NCBI RefSeq assembly: GCF_900104785.1
Contig: NZ_LT629733.1
Coordinates: 2,140,501 to 2,204,500, forward strand
From: Formosa sp. Hel1_31_208
GTDB lineage: Bacteria; Bacteroidota; Bacteroidia; Flavobacteriales; Flavobacteriaceae
Direction: 5' to 3'
Length of the DNA stretch: 64,000 nt
Shown: one piece after another, positions 8,658 through 17,789 of the stretch
How the letters are laid out: each line of letters starts with the position of its first letter
How positions within the stretch are numbered: the first letter of the stretch is position 1
Notes under the pieces: generated by a model
Told to the model about the DNA's origin: nothing
The model's input: only the letters and a program-made list of their open reading frames with translations
Database searches by the model: none
Made by a program: the position numbers and the translations under genes

Positions 8658-10838
8658 ATGCCACAAAAAAGAAAATTTGGAACCTTCGCTGGTGTCTTTA
8701 CACCTTCTATTTTAACCATTCTTGGGGTTATTATGTATATGCGTTTAGGTTGGGTTGTTGGTAATGCTGGCCTTATTGGTGCTATTGTTATCATCTTGAT
8801 TGCCCATGTGATTTCAGTCTCTACAGGTTTAAGTGTGTCGTCTGTGGCTACAGATAAAAAAATTGGTGCTGGTGGTATTTATTATGTCCTCTCCAGAAGT
8901 ATGGGTGTGCCTATTGGAGGCTCCATTGGTATTGCACTATTTGTTGGAACAGCTTTTTCTATCGCTTTGTATTTAATTGGTTTTGCCGAAAGCTTTAATG
9001 CCTATTTCGGCTTTGGAACCTCTATAAATGACTTACGACTCACGGGAACTATTGCCCTTTTTGCACTTACAGCTTTAGCGCTCATCAGTACTTCGGTAGC
9101 CCTTAAAACACAGTTTATTATCCTGGCAGCTATTGTGGTTTCACTGATATCCATATTTCTGGGCTCTAGAGAATTTGCCCCCACCACAGTCAACTTATTT
9201 ACCGCTGAAAATGCGGTTCCTTTAGAAGTAGTATTCGCCGTATTTTTTCCTGCCGTTACAGGTTTTACGGCTGGAATTGCCATGAGTGGTGATTTAGAAG
9301 ATCCCAAACGTTCTATTCCTCGTGGGACCTTATACGCAATTGGTGTTGGTCTTTTAGTCTATATCGTGCTGGCTGTTTTTATGGCCTATTCCATCGATTC
9401 TGAATCTCTTAAAACAGATTATAATATCTTAATGAAAATGGCCCTCTTTGCCCCTGCTGTTGTAGCAGGAATTTGGGGCGCCACATTATCATCGGCTTTA
9501 GGTGGTATTCTTGGCGGTCCTAGAATTTTACAAGCCATGTCTATTGATAAAGTCACACCCAAAATTTTTAGAAAAGGTAAAGGTGTAAATAATGAACCTG
9601 TGAATGCCTTATTTTTGGCTTTTATTATTGCTGAAATCGGGATTCTTATTGGGGAATTAGATATTATAGCACGTGTGGTGTCTATGTTTTATTTAACCGC
9701 TTATGGGTTTATAAATATTTTGTTTTTTCTTGAAAGCTGGGCAAACCCTGACTTTCAACCGACTTTTAAAGTCAAGCGATGGATTGGTTTAATTGGATTT
9801 GTGGCCTGTTTTGCGGTGATGTTTAAATTAGATACCATGGCTATGATCGCTGCTTTAGCGGTTATAAGTGCCATGTATTTTGGACTGCAACGAAAGGAAG
9901 TAAAATTACAGTCTAACGATGTATGGAAAAGTGTTTGGGAAAATGTAGTGAATAAAGGCCTTAAAAAAATTGATGCTCAAGTAGAAGAAAACTCCAATTG
10001 GAATCCTAATATCATTCTGTTTAGTGGTAAAAGTGATCACCAATCGTATTTATTAGAACTGTGCAAAACCGTTTCTGGTCGCACAGGTATTGTCACCAAT
10101 TTCAAACTCATTTTAGATAAAGAAAATACCGAGCCTCCTCTTAAAAAAACGGATCAGGTGGTGAGGGATGACATATTTCAAGATCTTGGCATTTTCGCCA
10201 GACAAATAAAAGTGGATAATATTTACAGCGGGATTACTAATATAGCCTCAACTTTTGGGTTTTCTGGTGTTGAACCTAATACCATTATGATGGGCTGGCC
10301 TAAAGGGCTTGAGGACTCTGGCGAATACTCCAAAATGACGCAAACCTTGCTGCATTTAGATTATAATTTATTGTACTTAGATTTTGATAGAATGTCAAAA
10401 TTCGGAAATCATAAAACAGTGGATTTATGGTGGCGAGAAACCGACAGTAAAAATGCAGAAATGATGCTCAATATAGCACGTTTCATTATTGCATCTCCAA
10501 AATGGAACAACCCAAATATTAGAGTGCTTTTTGTAAATAATAACAATGTCGATGTGTCTATTATTGAAAGTAAAATCTCAAAGCTTGTTGAAGATTTACG
10601 CGTCAATGTGGCTATTAAAATTATCAATAATGCAGTGGAACAAAAAACGTTTTATACTATCATCGAAGAAGAGTCAAAAACGACAGATTTAACCATTGTA
10701 GGCATACCCGATTACAACATTGAAAAACAAGCCGAATTTGTTCTAAAAACAAATAATTTATTCGAATCTATTGGGTCTACTCTTTTAGTTAAGGCAGCAC
10801 ATAATTTTAATGAGCTTGATTTAGATGTGCTTAAATAA
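8658..10838 (+). CDS. SLC12-type cation-chloride cotransporter homologue (APC superfamily)
   Basis: This 726-residue transporter of the amino acid-polyamine-organocation superfamily is closest in pattern to Na-K-Cl/K-Cl cotransporters. The N-terminal signature GTFAGVFTPSILTILGVIMYMRLGWVVG corresponds to transmembrane helix 1 of SLC12 proteins, split here for length, and TM6 has FFPAVTGFTAGIAMSGDLEDPKRSIPRGT. About twelve membrane helices occupy residues 12-410. A soluble C-terminal domain of about 300 residues follows (WNPNIILFSGK... and repeated VGIPDYN-like strands), as in SLC12 regulatory domains. It probably moves cations with chloride across the inner membrane for osmotic balance, which suits a marine habitat; ion specificity is inferred. 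The start at 8658 is the first Met before the conserved GVFTPS region. Confidence 0.85.
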   Translation: MPQKRKFGTFAGVFTPSILTILGVIMYMRLGWVVGNAGLIGAIVIILIAHVISVSTGLSVSSVATDKKIGAGGIYYVLSRSMGVPIGGSIGIALFVGTAFSIALYLIGFAESFNAYFGFGTSINDLRLTGTIALFALTALALISTSVALKTQFIILAAIVVSLISIFLGSREFAPTTVNLFTAENAVPLEVVFAVFFPAVTGFTAGIAMSGDLEDPKRSIPRGTLYAIGVGLLVYIVLAVFMAYSIDSESLKTDYNILMKMALFAPAVVAGIWGATLSSALGGILGGPRILQAMSIDKVTPKIFRKGKGVNNEPVNALFLAFIIAEIGILIGELDIIARVVSMFYLTAYGFINILFFLESWANPDFQPTFKVKRWIGLIGFVACFAVMFKLDTMAMIAALAVISAMYFGLQRKEVKLQSNDVWKSVWENVVNKGLKKIDAQVEENSNWNPNIILFSGKSDHQSYLLELCKTVSGRTGIVTNFKLILDKENTEPPLKKTDQVVRDDIFQDLGIFARQIKVDNIYSGITNIASTFGFSGVEPNTIMMGWPKGLEDSGEYSKMTQTLLHLDYNLLYLDFDRMSKFGNHKTVDLWWRETDSKNAEMMLNIARFIIASPKWNNPNIRVLFVNNNNVDVSIIESKISKLVEDLRVNVAIKIINNAVEQKTFYTIIEEESKTTDLTIVGIPDYNIEKQAEFVLKTNNLFESIGSTLLVKAAHNFNELDLDVLK

Positions 10839-11014
10839 GTATTAAAGTATTGTAGCCGTTGAACTTAGTGCACAGGGGAATCCGGATTATAGCAATTGCA
10901 CCTAAATAGACTAATACCATTGAAAAAATACAGTAGAAACACCTCTTTTTCAATGCCATAACCAAACATAAGCACCTACATCAATTTTGTAAATAATAAG
11001 CTGGCTTATAGCTG

Positions 11015-11464
11015 CTATGCCTCTTCTAGCGCACGTTTAGACTTTCTGTAAGTATATTTAGGATAAATGGTTCGTTTCGCAAAACGATTGAGATTTCCGG
11101 CATTTATCATTTTGTGATATACCTGTTTGCTGACCCCAAAATATTCATAGGTAGAACCGTCTGTAAAGGTGATTTCTAACAATAAGCCTTTATGCTGGTA
11201 ATCTGCGATAGTTCCATTTGTAATGGTTTCAGTATAAGCTTCAAGGTTTGCAGCTTTGGTTTCTGGTGCCATACTTACCAAGAAGTGATATCCATCTATA
11301 ATACGACGACTCTGTATTTCGGCTTCTTCTTGTTTTGTGTCTCCGTCTTGAAACTTATCGGGATGCCATTCTTTGACAAGATTTCGATAGCTTTTTTTAA
11401 GTGCTTTAAGCTCGATGTCTTTGTCAACTCCGAATAATTTCTTGTACTCATTTATACGCTTCAT
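11015..11464 (-). CDS. J-domain protein with C-terminal KTSC domain
   Basis: The 149-residue protein begins with a J domain (residues about 5-65) carrying the HPD signature in VKEWHPDKF, the site that stimulates DnaK ATPase activity. The C-terminal part, about residues 80-142, reads as a KTSC-like domain (GLLLEITFTDGSTYEYFGVSKQVYHKMINA), a small fold of about 60 residues found near lysyl-tRNA synthetases and nucleic-acid proteins. There is no Gly/Phe region or zinc finger, so it is not a general DnaJ. It is probably a dedicated DnaK recruiter for an unknown client. It is followed by no co-oriented gene within 170 bp and converges with the transporter gene. Confidence 0.82.
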   Translation of the reverse strand: MKRINEYKKLFGVDKDIELKALKKSYRNLVKEWHPDKFQDGDTKQEEAEIQSRRIIDGYHFLVSMAPETKAANLEAYTETITNGTIADYQHKGLLLEITFTDGSTYEYFGVSKQVYHKMINAGNLNRFAKRTIYPKYTYRKSKRALEEA

Positions 11465-11531
11465 AACTCGCCATTTTTAGAGGCGCGAAATTACTGCTTT
11501 TTAATGGATTTACTAACTGTATTTTCGGATA

Positions 11532-11563
11532 AAAAAAGCACATCAATTTTGATGTGCTTTTTT
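11532..11563. terminator. Bidirectional intrinsic terminator
   Basis: A perfect 14-bp stem AAAAAAGCACATCA / TGATGTGCTTTTTT surrounds the loop ATTT. It lies upstream of the J-domain gene and downstream of the helicase pair, and most likely ends the minus-strand helicase transcript. Confidence 0.85.
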
Positions 11564-11620
11564 GAGTATAGGAGCAGGTTAAACTTGCTAAATCATCATT
11601 GCCAGCAATGAGGAAAGCCA

Positions 11621-11759
11621 TTAGTTTTTTTCCAATCTTTCAATTTTTTTTTTTATAACCTTCTTCGTTACCTAATTTTAATTTTTCGGAAACCTTAATA
11701 GCGAATTTATAAGTATCAATTGTCTTATCTATTTGATTGGTTTAAGGTCGTTTTACTCA
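11621..11759 (-). pseudogene. Possible remnant of a small gene (two frameshifts)
   Basis: Just downstream of the helicase gene, on the same strand, an ATG at 11759 opens MSKTTLNQSNR and then stops. In the next frame codons continue as IDKTIDTYKFAIKVSEKLKL then GNEEGYKKK up to an 11-base A-tract (11644-11654 on the plus strand as T). Removing one A restores a natural-looking ending, KIERLEKN, with a stop at 11621-11623. The coherent amphipathic composition suggests a decayed or phase-variable small protein of about 50 residues. It could equally be chance. Product unknown. Confidence 0.3.
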
Positions 11760-11764
11760 TAGCA

Positions 11765-13081
11765 TTAAAGTAAAGTCACTCTCACCTTTTTCTTTTTCAA
11801 TCGTGTGTTATTGAGTAGTCCTACTAATTCATCTGCAATACTAGCTGGAACGGCCACAAACGCACAATCTTGCTTCAATTCAATCACACCTAATTGATCT
11901 TTAGTAATCTGACCTTGTTTAAAAAATAATCCAGCAATATCACCTTTAGAGATTTTATCTTTACGACCTCCAGAAATAAATAAGGTCGTCCAAAATTGCG
12001 GTTTCCAACCGCCACTATTCACAGGAATGGTTTCTACTTTTGATTTTTCTATAAACTCAGGGAAAATCTCTCTTTTTCCTTTGATTAGATATGCGGTGCC
12101 TTTAGAATTAACTCTAGCTGTTCGTCCGTTTCTGTGCGTATACTCTTGAAAAGCACTCGGTATTTCGTAGTGTATGATATATGACATCTCTGGAATATCA
12201 ATACCTCTCGAGGCTAAATCACTCGCAATCAGCACTGAAGCACTTCCGTTTCTTAATTGAATCAAAGCGCGTTCGCGGTCTCTTTGCTCCATACCGCCAT
12301 GAAAACAAGTATGAGTAATTTTCTTTTTATCCAAGAAGCGACTTAAATCTTCAATACTTTCTTTTTTGTTACAAAACACAATGCCAGGCTCATTTTCTAA
12401 AACATATAGAAGATCTACCAATGTGTTGTGTTTGTTTTCCGAAGGTGATAGCACCGTCTTCACCATCAGTTTTGAACTTGTTTGTTCTTTTAGAAAATTT
12501 AAAGTAACGGCCCTATCCATTTTTAAATATCCTGGAATCGAATTACCTTGAGTTGCAGAGGTTAATATGCGCTTCGATACATTTGGTAAATAAGACATAA
12601 TATTTTTTAGCTCTCCTCCTGCACCAACTTCAATAGACAGGTCAAACTCATCAATCACCAATGTTTTAATGTGGTTTGTAGTAAAACGCTCTTGTTCAAA
12701 ATGATCAGCCAATCGTCCTGGCGTGCCTATTAAAATGGCTGGTGTATGTTTGAGTTCTATTTTATCTTTGGAAATCGCGCGACCTCCATAAATGGCATTG
12801 GCTTTATAACCAGAACCCATATTACGAACAACGTGCTCAATTTGAATCGCCAATTCTCGAGAAGGGACAATAATTAGCGCTTGTACTTCTGCACATTCTG
12901 GATCTAATTCGTCTAGTATTGGTAGCAAAAAAGCTAAGGTCTTTCCGGTTCCTGTAGGAGAGAGCAGAATGGTATTAGCATTGTTTTTAATCACTTCCAA
13001 AGCTTCCTCTTGCATCGGGTTTAGGCTATAGATCTTTAATTTTTCAAGAATATCTTGTTGTGCTTTGATGATGTTAGCCAT
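11765..13081 (-). CDS. DEAD-box-family RNA helicase with DbpA-like RNA-binding domain
   Basis: This 438-residue ATP-dependent RNA helicase has the Walker A motif SPTGTGKT at 41-48, motif Ib TPGR at about 120, SAT at 175-177 and motif VI HRNGRTAR. Motif II is DEFD (residues 144-147) rather than DEAD, a conservative change that keeps the two acidic residues. The C-terminal 80 residues (KISKGDIAGLFFKQGQI...CAFVAVP) match the DbpA-type RNA-recognition domain that targets 23S rRNA helix 92 in E. coli, so a role in large-subunit assembly is likely. It is 5 bp downstream of a second helicase gene and probably co-transcribed with it. Confidence 0.9.
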   Translation of the reverse strand: MANIIKAQQDILEKLKIYSLNPMQEEALEVIKNNANTILLSPTGTGKTLAFLLPILDELDPECAEVQALIIVPSRELAIQIEHVVRNMGSGYKANAIYGGRAISKDKIELKHTPAILIGTPGRLADHFEQERFTTNHIKTLVIDEFDLSIEVGAGGELKNIMSYLPNVSKRILTSATQGNSIPGYLKMDRAVTLNFLKEQTSSKLMVKTVLSPSENKHNTLVDLLYVLENEPGIVFCNKKESIEDLSRFLDKKKITHTCFHGGMEQRDRERALIQLRNGSASVLIASDLASRGIDIPEMSYIIHYEIPSAFQEYTHRNGRTARVNSKGTAYLIKGKREIFPEFIEKSKVETIPVNSGGWKPQFWTTLFISGGRKDKISKGDIAGLFFKQGQITKDQLGVIELKQDCAFVAVPASIADELVGLLNNTRLKKKKVRVTLL

Positions 13082-13086
13082 ATCGT

Positions 13087-14427
13087 TTAATTGTTTTTTT
13101 TCTTTTTAGAATCTCCCGATTTTGGTGCTCCTAAAGGTGTTTGTGCTAAATAATTTGCCAATACTTTCTCTATCAATTCTTCTTTCGTTAAATGATGAAA
13201 TACCGTTCTGACGTCTTGTCGCAAGTTTTCAGAAATAGTGCGATTGGGTTTGGTCTTAAATATTTTTTTCGCCCATAGCAAGGCTTTGTTTTCTTCTATG
13301 CTTTTCGTGTCGGCTTTTTTATAAACCTTAAACACAATACCCAATTCAGCTTCAAAATCGGCAATATCAACAACTTCTTCCTGCTGAAGTATGGTTAAGG
13401 CTAATCCCTTTGCTCCTGCTCGTGCTGTTCGACCACTTCTATGTACATAATTATCATATGTATCAGGTAAATGATAATTGATAACGTAGGCAATGTCTTT
13501 GATATCAAGACCCCGAGCTGCCAAATCTGTAGCCACTAAAATGTCAATATAACCTTCTCTAAATTGACCCATAATACGATCACGGATGCCTTGTGTCAAG
13601 CTCCCATGGATAGCTCCCGAAGAAAATTTGTTAATAGCTAAGTTCTTTGCCAATTTATTAACTGCTGCTTTTGTTTTACAAAAAATAATACCGCGTTGAC
13701 CTTCCTTAGAATTTAAGAAATGGAGTAATACATCCAATTTTTCTATCGGTTCTACAACGACATATTGATGGTCTAAACCTTGATGTCCAACCGCAGCCAT
13801 ATCAACTTCAATCTGAACCACATGCTTAGACATATAGTTCTGTACCAATTGTTTTATAGGACCAGACATCGTAGCCGTAAATAACAAGGTTCTTCTTGTT
13901 TTTGGAATGTCTTTGATTATCGCATCGAGTCCTTCCTTTAAAGCACTTACCATTTCATCGGCTTCATCTAAAACGAAATACGAAATGGTTTTAATATTAA
14001 TGGCGTTACGTTTGACTAGATCGGCCAATCGACCTGGAGTTGCCACGACAATATGCGTAGTGCTTTGTAAACGTTCTATTTGAGGTTTGATGGGAATTCC
14101 ACCACAAACTGTAGCGATGGATATGGAAGGCATATGCGAAGCAAAAGACACTAAATTCGTGTAAATCTGTTGTCCGAGTTCTCTTGTAGGTGCTAATATA
14201 ACCGCTTGTACATCAGTATTATCAACATCAATCAATTGTAGTAAAGGCAATCCGAATGCTGCTGTTTTCCCGGTCCCGGTCTTTGCCAGTGCGACCACAT
14301 CTTCATTCTGATGTAATACTACAGGAATGGTTTTTTCTTGAATATCTGTTGGAACAGAAATTTGCAAATCAGCTAAACCTTGTTGTAGCTCTTCATTAAT
14401 TCCTAAATCGGAAAAACGTGTGGACAT
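13087..14427 (-). CDS. DEAD-box ATP-dependent RNA helicase
   Basis: This 446-residue cytoplasmic RNA helicase has the Q motif region near FSDLGI and TDIQ, Walker A AKTGTGKT at 48-55, motif II DEAD at 154-157, SAT in FTATMSG, and motif VI HRSGRTAR. After the two RecA domains (to about residue 360) is a short extension with a Lys-rich tail ending KSGDSKKKKNN, typical of RNA-binding basic tails in RhlE/CsdA-like helicases. The first gene of a two-gene minus-strand unit with the DbpA-like helicase (5-bp gap). Such proteins act in ribosome assembly and RNA decay, often at low temperature; the precise substrate is not visible. Confidence 0.92.
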   Translation of the reverse strand: MSTRFSDLGINEELQQGLADLQISVPTDIQEKTIPVVLHQNEDVVALAKTGTGKTAAFGLPLLQLIDVDNTDVQAVILAPTRELGQQIYTNLVSFASHMPSISIATVCGGIPIKPQIERLQSTTHIVVATPGRLADLVKRNAINIKTISYFVLDEADEMVSALKEGLDAIIKDIPKTRRTLLFTATMSGPIKQLVQNYMSKHVVQIEVDMAAVGHQGLDHQYVVVEPIEKLDVLLHFLNSKEGQRGIIFCKTKAAVNKLAKNLAINKFSSGAIHGSLTQGIRDRIMGQFREGYIDILVATDLAARGLDIKDIAYVINYHLPDTYDNYVHRSGRTARAGAKGLALTILQQEEVVDIADFEAELGIVFKVYKKADTKSIEENKALLWAKKIFKTKPNRTISENLRQDVRTVFHHLTKEELIEKVLANYLAQTPLGAPKSGDSKKKKNN

Positions 14428-14542
14428 AAAAATAATTTTTGCAAATGTAAGGATACTGTGGTTGGTAATGGAATAAATAGCTCCTTGAGAATCAACAATG
14501 TTTTATACTAAAGAAAGACACACTATAAATCCTTTTAAAGAT

Positions 14543-17077
14543 TTAACTTTCTCTTCGCAATACCTCTAAAGGAGAACTTCTAATTACAGTCCGGATATTG
14601 CTTAAGCCTATACCCAAAACCAATAGTGTAATACCAGGTAAAAACACTAAAAATGGAATGAATGATGGTGAAAAAGGTTCTTTAAAAACAAATAAGGCTA
14701 AACAGAGACTACTCACTAAGGCTAATAAAATTCCAACTAAACTACCCAATAAGCCCAAAAACAGATATTCAAAAGCTGAAATTTGTAAAATCTGAGTATT
14801 TTTAGCACCAAGTGTTCGCAGTAATACACTTTCTTTTATACGTTGGTATTTGCTCGTCCTTACGGAGCCAATCAATACAATAATACCAGTTAGTATGCTA
14901 AAGAAGGCCATGAAATTAATTATCCAAGACACTTTATCTAAGATATTCTCGACAATTGTAAATACTTGTCGTAAATCAATAATAGAAACATTTGGAAATT
15001 GAGCGACCAAATCGCGCTGCAAGTCTGCAGAACGCTTTTCGTCAGGTGCTGCAGTAGTAAGCACATTGAACTGAGGCGCTTGTTCAAGGACCCCTTTAGG
15101 AAACACAATAGAGAAATTAAGCTGTATTTGTCCCCAATCTACTTTGCGAATACTGCCTACTTTGGTTTCCATAAGTACACCTTGTACATTAAAAACAATG
15201 GCATCGCCAACCGTGACTTTAGCATCTGCAGCTAAATTATCCGAAATTGAAATTACGACCGGATCATCCGACTTTAATTCTGATGTCCACTCCCCTTCTA
15301 GCAGCTCTTCTGAAGCGATTAATGCATCTCGATAGGTGGTTCTGAATTCGTGATTCAATATCCAACCGCGAACCTGGCGTGTGCTATCTTGGCGTATATC
15401 ATTAACCAATTGGTCTTTAATGCTATGCATTCGCATCGTAACGAGCGGGATATTATCAAGTATAGTTAAGCCATTGGCCTTAATACTCTGGGCTACAGCA
15501 TCACGCTGTTGACTTTGCACATCTAATATAATAATATTAGCGTTTTCAGCAGTCTGGCCAACTTCAGTTTTGGCTAATAAAATATCTTTAGTGAAATACA
15601 AGGTGCTAATTAAAAAGGTACCCAATCCAATAGCAACAACTAATACCACAGTTTGATTGTTTGGTCTAAACAAGTTGAGTAAACTTTGACGCGCTGTAAA
15701 ACCCCAACGTTGCGGAAAATAACGTCTAATAGCTTTAATGCTAAGCAATGCTATACTTGCTAAAACGGAAAAGGTTATCAAGGTGGCAATTACAAAACCA
15801 AAAGCAAAGGCGGCATTATTCAGCAACCAAAAAGAAAACAAAAATAGAAAAACTAAAATGATTGTAAATACAATATAACGCACTTGTTTAGGCTCTTTTG
15901 TGGGCTTCTCATCGATACGTAAAACTTCTAATGGCGATACATACCAAGTTCTAAGCAACGGTAATAATGCAACCAAAACCGACATAAAGAAACCGAGACA
16001 AACACCAATTAAGATGGGCTGCGCAGTTATAGTAATTTCAACATTAAACGGAAGAAAATCTTTTAAGATATAAGGAAAGAGTTCTTGTAGTCCCACTCCA
16101 ATAAGAGATCCGATTAAACCACCAATAATTCCAATGCCTGAAATCTGAATCAAAAAAATCAGAAAACTTTGAAGACGAGATGCTCCCATGCACTTTAAAA
16201 CAGCAATGGCTCTCAGTTTTTCTTTAATATAAATATGAACCGAACTGGCAATACCAATACAACCCAGTAGTAAGGCGATAAACGCAGCCAAATTTAGAAA
16301 TTTACCCACATTTTCATAACGTCTCCCTAGACGTCTGCTTGTGCTGGTATGTGTGTCCAAATCGGCATTTTCTGCATCTAGCATAGGTTCAATCTTATCT
16401 TCAAAGCGGTCTAAGTTTATGGTGTCTGCTACTTTGTAGAAGTATTGGTATTCCTTACGACTACCAAATTGCAAGAGTTTTGTGTCTTCGATAAAACGAT
16501 ATGGAATCACAATAGGTGGTGCCACAGAGGTTGAAATTGCCGTGCTTCCTGGAATGGATTTTAAGGCTCCAATAATGGGCAGTGTCAGTTCACCTACCTT
16601 GATGGAATCCCCTGGTTTGATATCAAATTGAAGCAATAATGTAGCATCAACTAAAGCTCCACCTAAGTCTTGATAAGTTATTGCAGCAGAGGTAGGTTGT
16701 GTGTCAATATTTCCGTAAAAAGGAAAGGGGCCTTCTAAACCTCTAACGCGTACTAATTTAGTACCTCCATTTTTTGGAAAGGCTATCATAGAAACAAAAT
16801 TGACTTCAGAAGCATCCGGTCTTAAGGAGTCAATAATCGCTTGGGCGCGCTTTGTTGGAACTTGTCTGGTATCAATAATATAATCGGCACCCATTAAGGA
16901 TTTAGATTGGCGCTGAATATTGTCTTTAAGATTAGTGCTAAATAATTGAATGGATACAACAGCTGCAATGCCTAGTATAATCGAGGCCATAAATAACAGT
17001 AATCGTACGCGACTTGCTTTGGCATCTCGCCAAGCCATCTTAAAAAGCCAACTGATGTTTAGTTTGGAAGGGTTCAA
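14543..17077 (-). CDS. ABC transporter permease, YbbP/LolCE-like (FtsX domains)
   Basis: An 844-residue inner-membrane permease with the MacB/FtsX architecture: an N-terminal helix at about 20-40, a large extracytoplasmic domain (45-240), then FtsX-type helices at about 260, 310 and 355, a central pair near 400-440, a second periplasmic domain (500-700), and three terminal helices ending SPLEVLRRES. The SPLEVLR signature appears twice (also after helix 4), showing duplicated FtsX modules, as in YbbP. Its start codon overlaps the stop of the ATPase gene upstream (ATGA type), so the two are translationally coupled. It probably exports or extracts a lipid or lipophilic substrate; this is family-level inference. 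Confidence 0.88.
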   Translation of the reverse strand: MNPSKLNISWLFKMAWRDAKASRVRLLLFMASIILGIAAVVSIQLFSTNLKDNIQRQSKSLMGADYIIDTRQVPTKRAQAIIDSLRPDASEVNFVSMIAFPKNGGTKLVRVRGLEGPFPFYGNIDTQPTSAAITYQDLGGALVDATLLLQFDIKPGDSIKVGELTLPIIGALKSIPGSTAISTSVAPPIVIPYRFIEDTKLLQFGSRKEYQYFYKVADTINLDRFEDKIEPMLDAENADLDTHTSTSRRLGRRYENVGKFLNLAAFIALLLGCIGIASSVHIYIKEKLRAIAVLKCMGASRLQSFLIFLIQISGIGIIGGLIGSLIGVGLQELFPYILKDFLPFNVEITITAQPILIGVCLGFFMSVLVALLPLLRTWYVSPLEVLRIDEKPTKEPKQVRYIVFTIILVFLFLFSFWLLNNAAFAFGFVIATLITFSVLASIALLSIKAIRRYFPQRWGFTARQSLLNLFRPNNQTVVLVVAIGLGTFLISTLYFTKDILLAKTEVGQTAENANIIILDVQSQQRDAVAQSIKANGLTILDNIPLVTMRMHSIKDQLVNDIRQDSTRQVRGWILNHEFRTTYRDALIASEELLEGEWTSELKSDDPVVISISDNLAADAKVTVGDAIVFNVQGVLMETKVGSIRKVDWGQIQLNFSIVFPKGVLEQAPQFNVLTTAAPDEKRSADLQRDLVAQFPNVSIIDLRQVFTIVENILDKVSWIINFMAFFSILTGIIVLIGSVRTSKYQRIKESVLLRTLGAKNTQILQISAFEYLFLGLLGSLVGILLALVSSLCLALFVFKEPFSPSFIPFLVFLPGITLLVLGIGLSNIRTVIRSSPLEVLRRES

Positions 17078-17763
17078 AGTATTGTCGTTGGTAAATTCGT
17101 TAATATTTGCCCACCTTTTAGTCGAAGTATTTGTTGCGTGCGATTGGCTAATTCCAAATCGTGAGAAATAATAACCAGAGTCGTACCGGCTTCTTTATTA
17201 AGTTCGAATAATAGCTGAATCACTTTTTCACCCGTTTCTTCATCTAAATTTCCAGTAGGTTCATCTGCAAATAAAATAGATGGTGCGTTAGCAAATGCTC
17301 TCGCTAAAGCGACACGTTGTTGTTCTCCTCCAGAAAGCTGAGAGGGATAATGATGAACGCGATCGGCCAAACCTACTTTATCTAATAGGGCGGTGCTTTT
17401 TTCCGAAGCATCCTTAGCGCTTTGCAATTCTAGTGGTACACTAACATTTTCAAGAGCGGTAAGTGTTGGTAGCAATTGAAAATTTTGAAAAATAAACCCT
17501 ACTTCTTTATTTCGTAATTGAGCACGTTGGTCTTCATTTAAACTATTTAAATCATAGCCACATAGCTCTACACAACCTGCATTTGGTTGATCTAAACCCG
17601 CGCATAATCCTAAGAGCGTCGTTTTACCACTACCTGAAGGTCCAACAATAGAAAAGGTTTGCCCTTTATCGACATCAAAAGTGATATTCTGCAAAACCGT
17701 TAATTGTTTGTTACCACTGGTATAAGTCTTTTCTAGCCCAGTTATCTTTAATATCTTTGACAT
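17074..17763 (-). CDS. ABC transporter ATP-binding protein, YbbA/LolD-like
   Basis: This 229-residue nucleotide-binding subunit has Walker [10 protein letters not shown] at about 40-48, the ABC signature [16 protein letters not shown] at about 144, and Walker [13 protein letters not shown] just after. It energises the YbbP-like permease encoded immediately downstream, with which it overlaps by 4 bp. The gene is divergent from the TesA-like esterase (26 bp between start codons), reproducing the tesA-ybbA-ybbP neighbourhood known from Proteobacteria. It acts at the cytoplasmic face of the inner membrane. Confidence 0.93.
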   Translation of the reverse strand: MSKILKITGLEKTYTSGNKQLTVLQNITFDVDKGQTFSIVGPSGSGKTTLLGLCAGLDQPNAGCVELCGYDLNSLNEDQRAQLRNKEVGFIFQNFQLLPTLTALENVSVPLELQSAKDASEKSTALLDKVGLADRVHHYPSQLSGGEQQRVALARAFANAPSILFADEPTGNLDEETGEKVIQLLFELNKEAGTTLVIISHDLELANRTQQILRLKGGQILTNLPTTIL

Positions 17764-17789
17764 ATTAATTTTAATTTAAACGACAGTTT

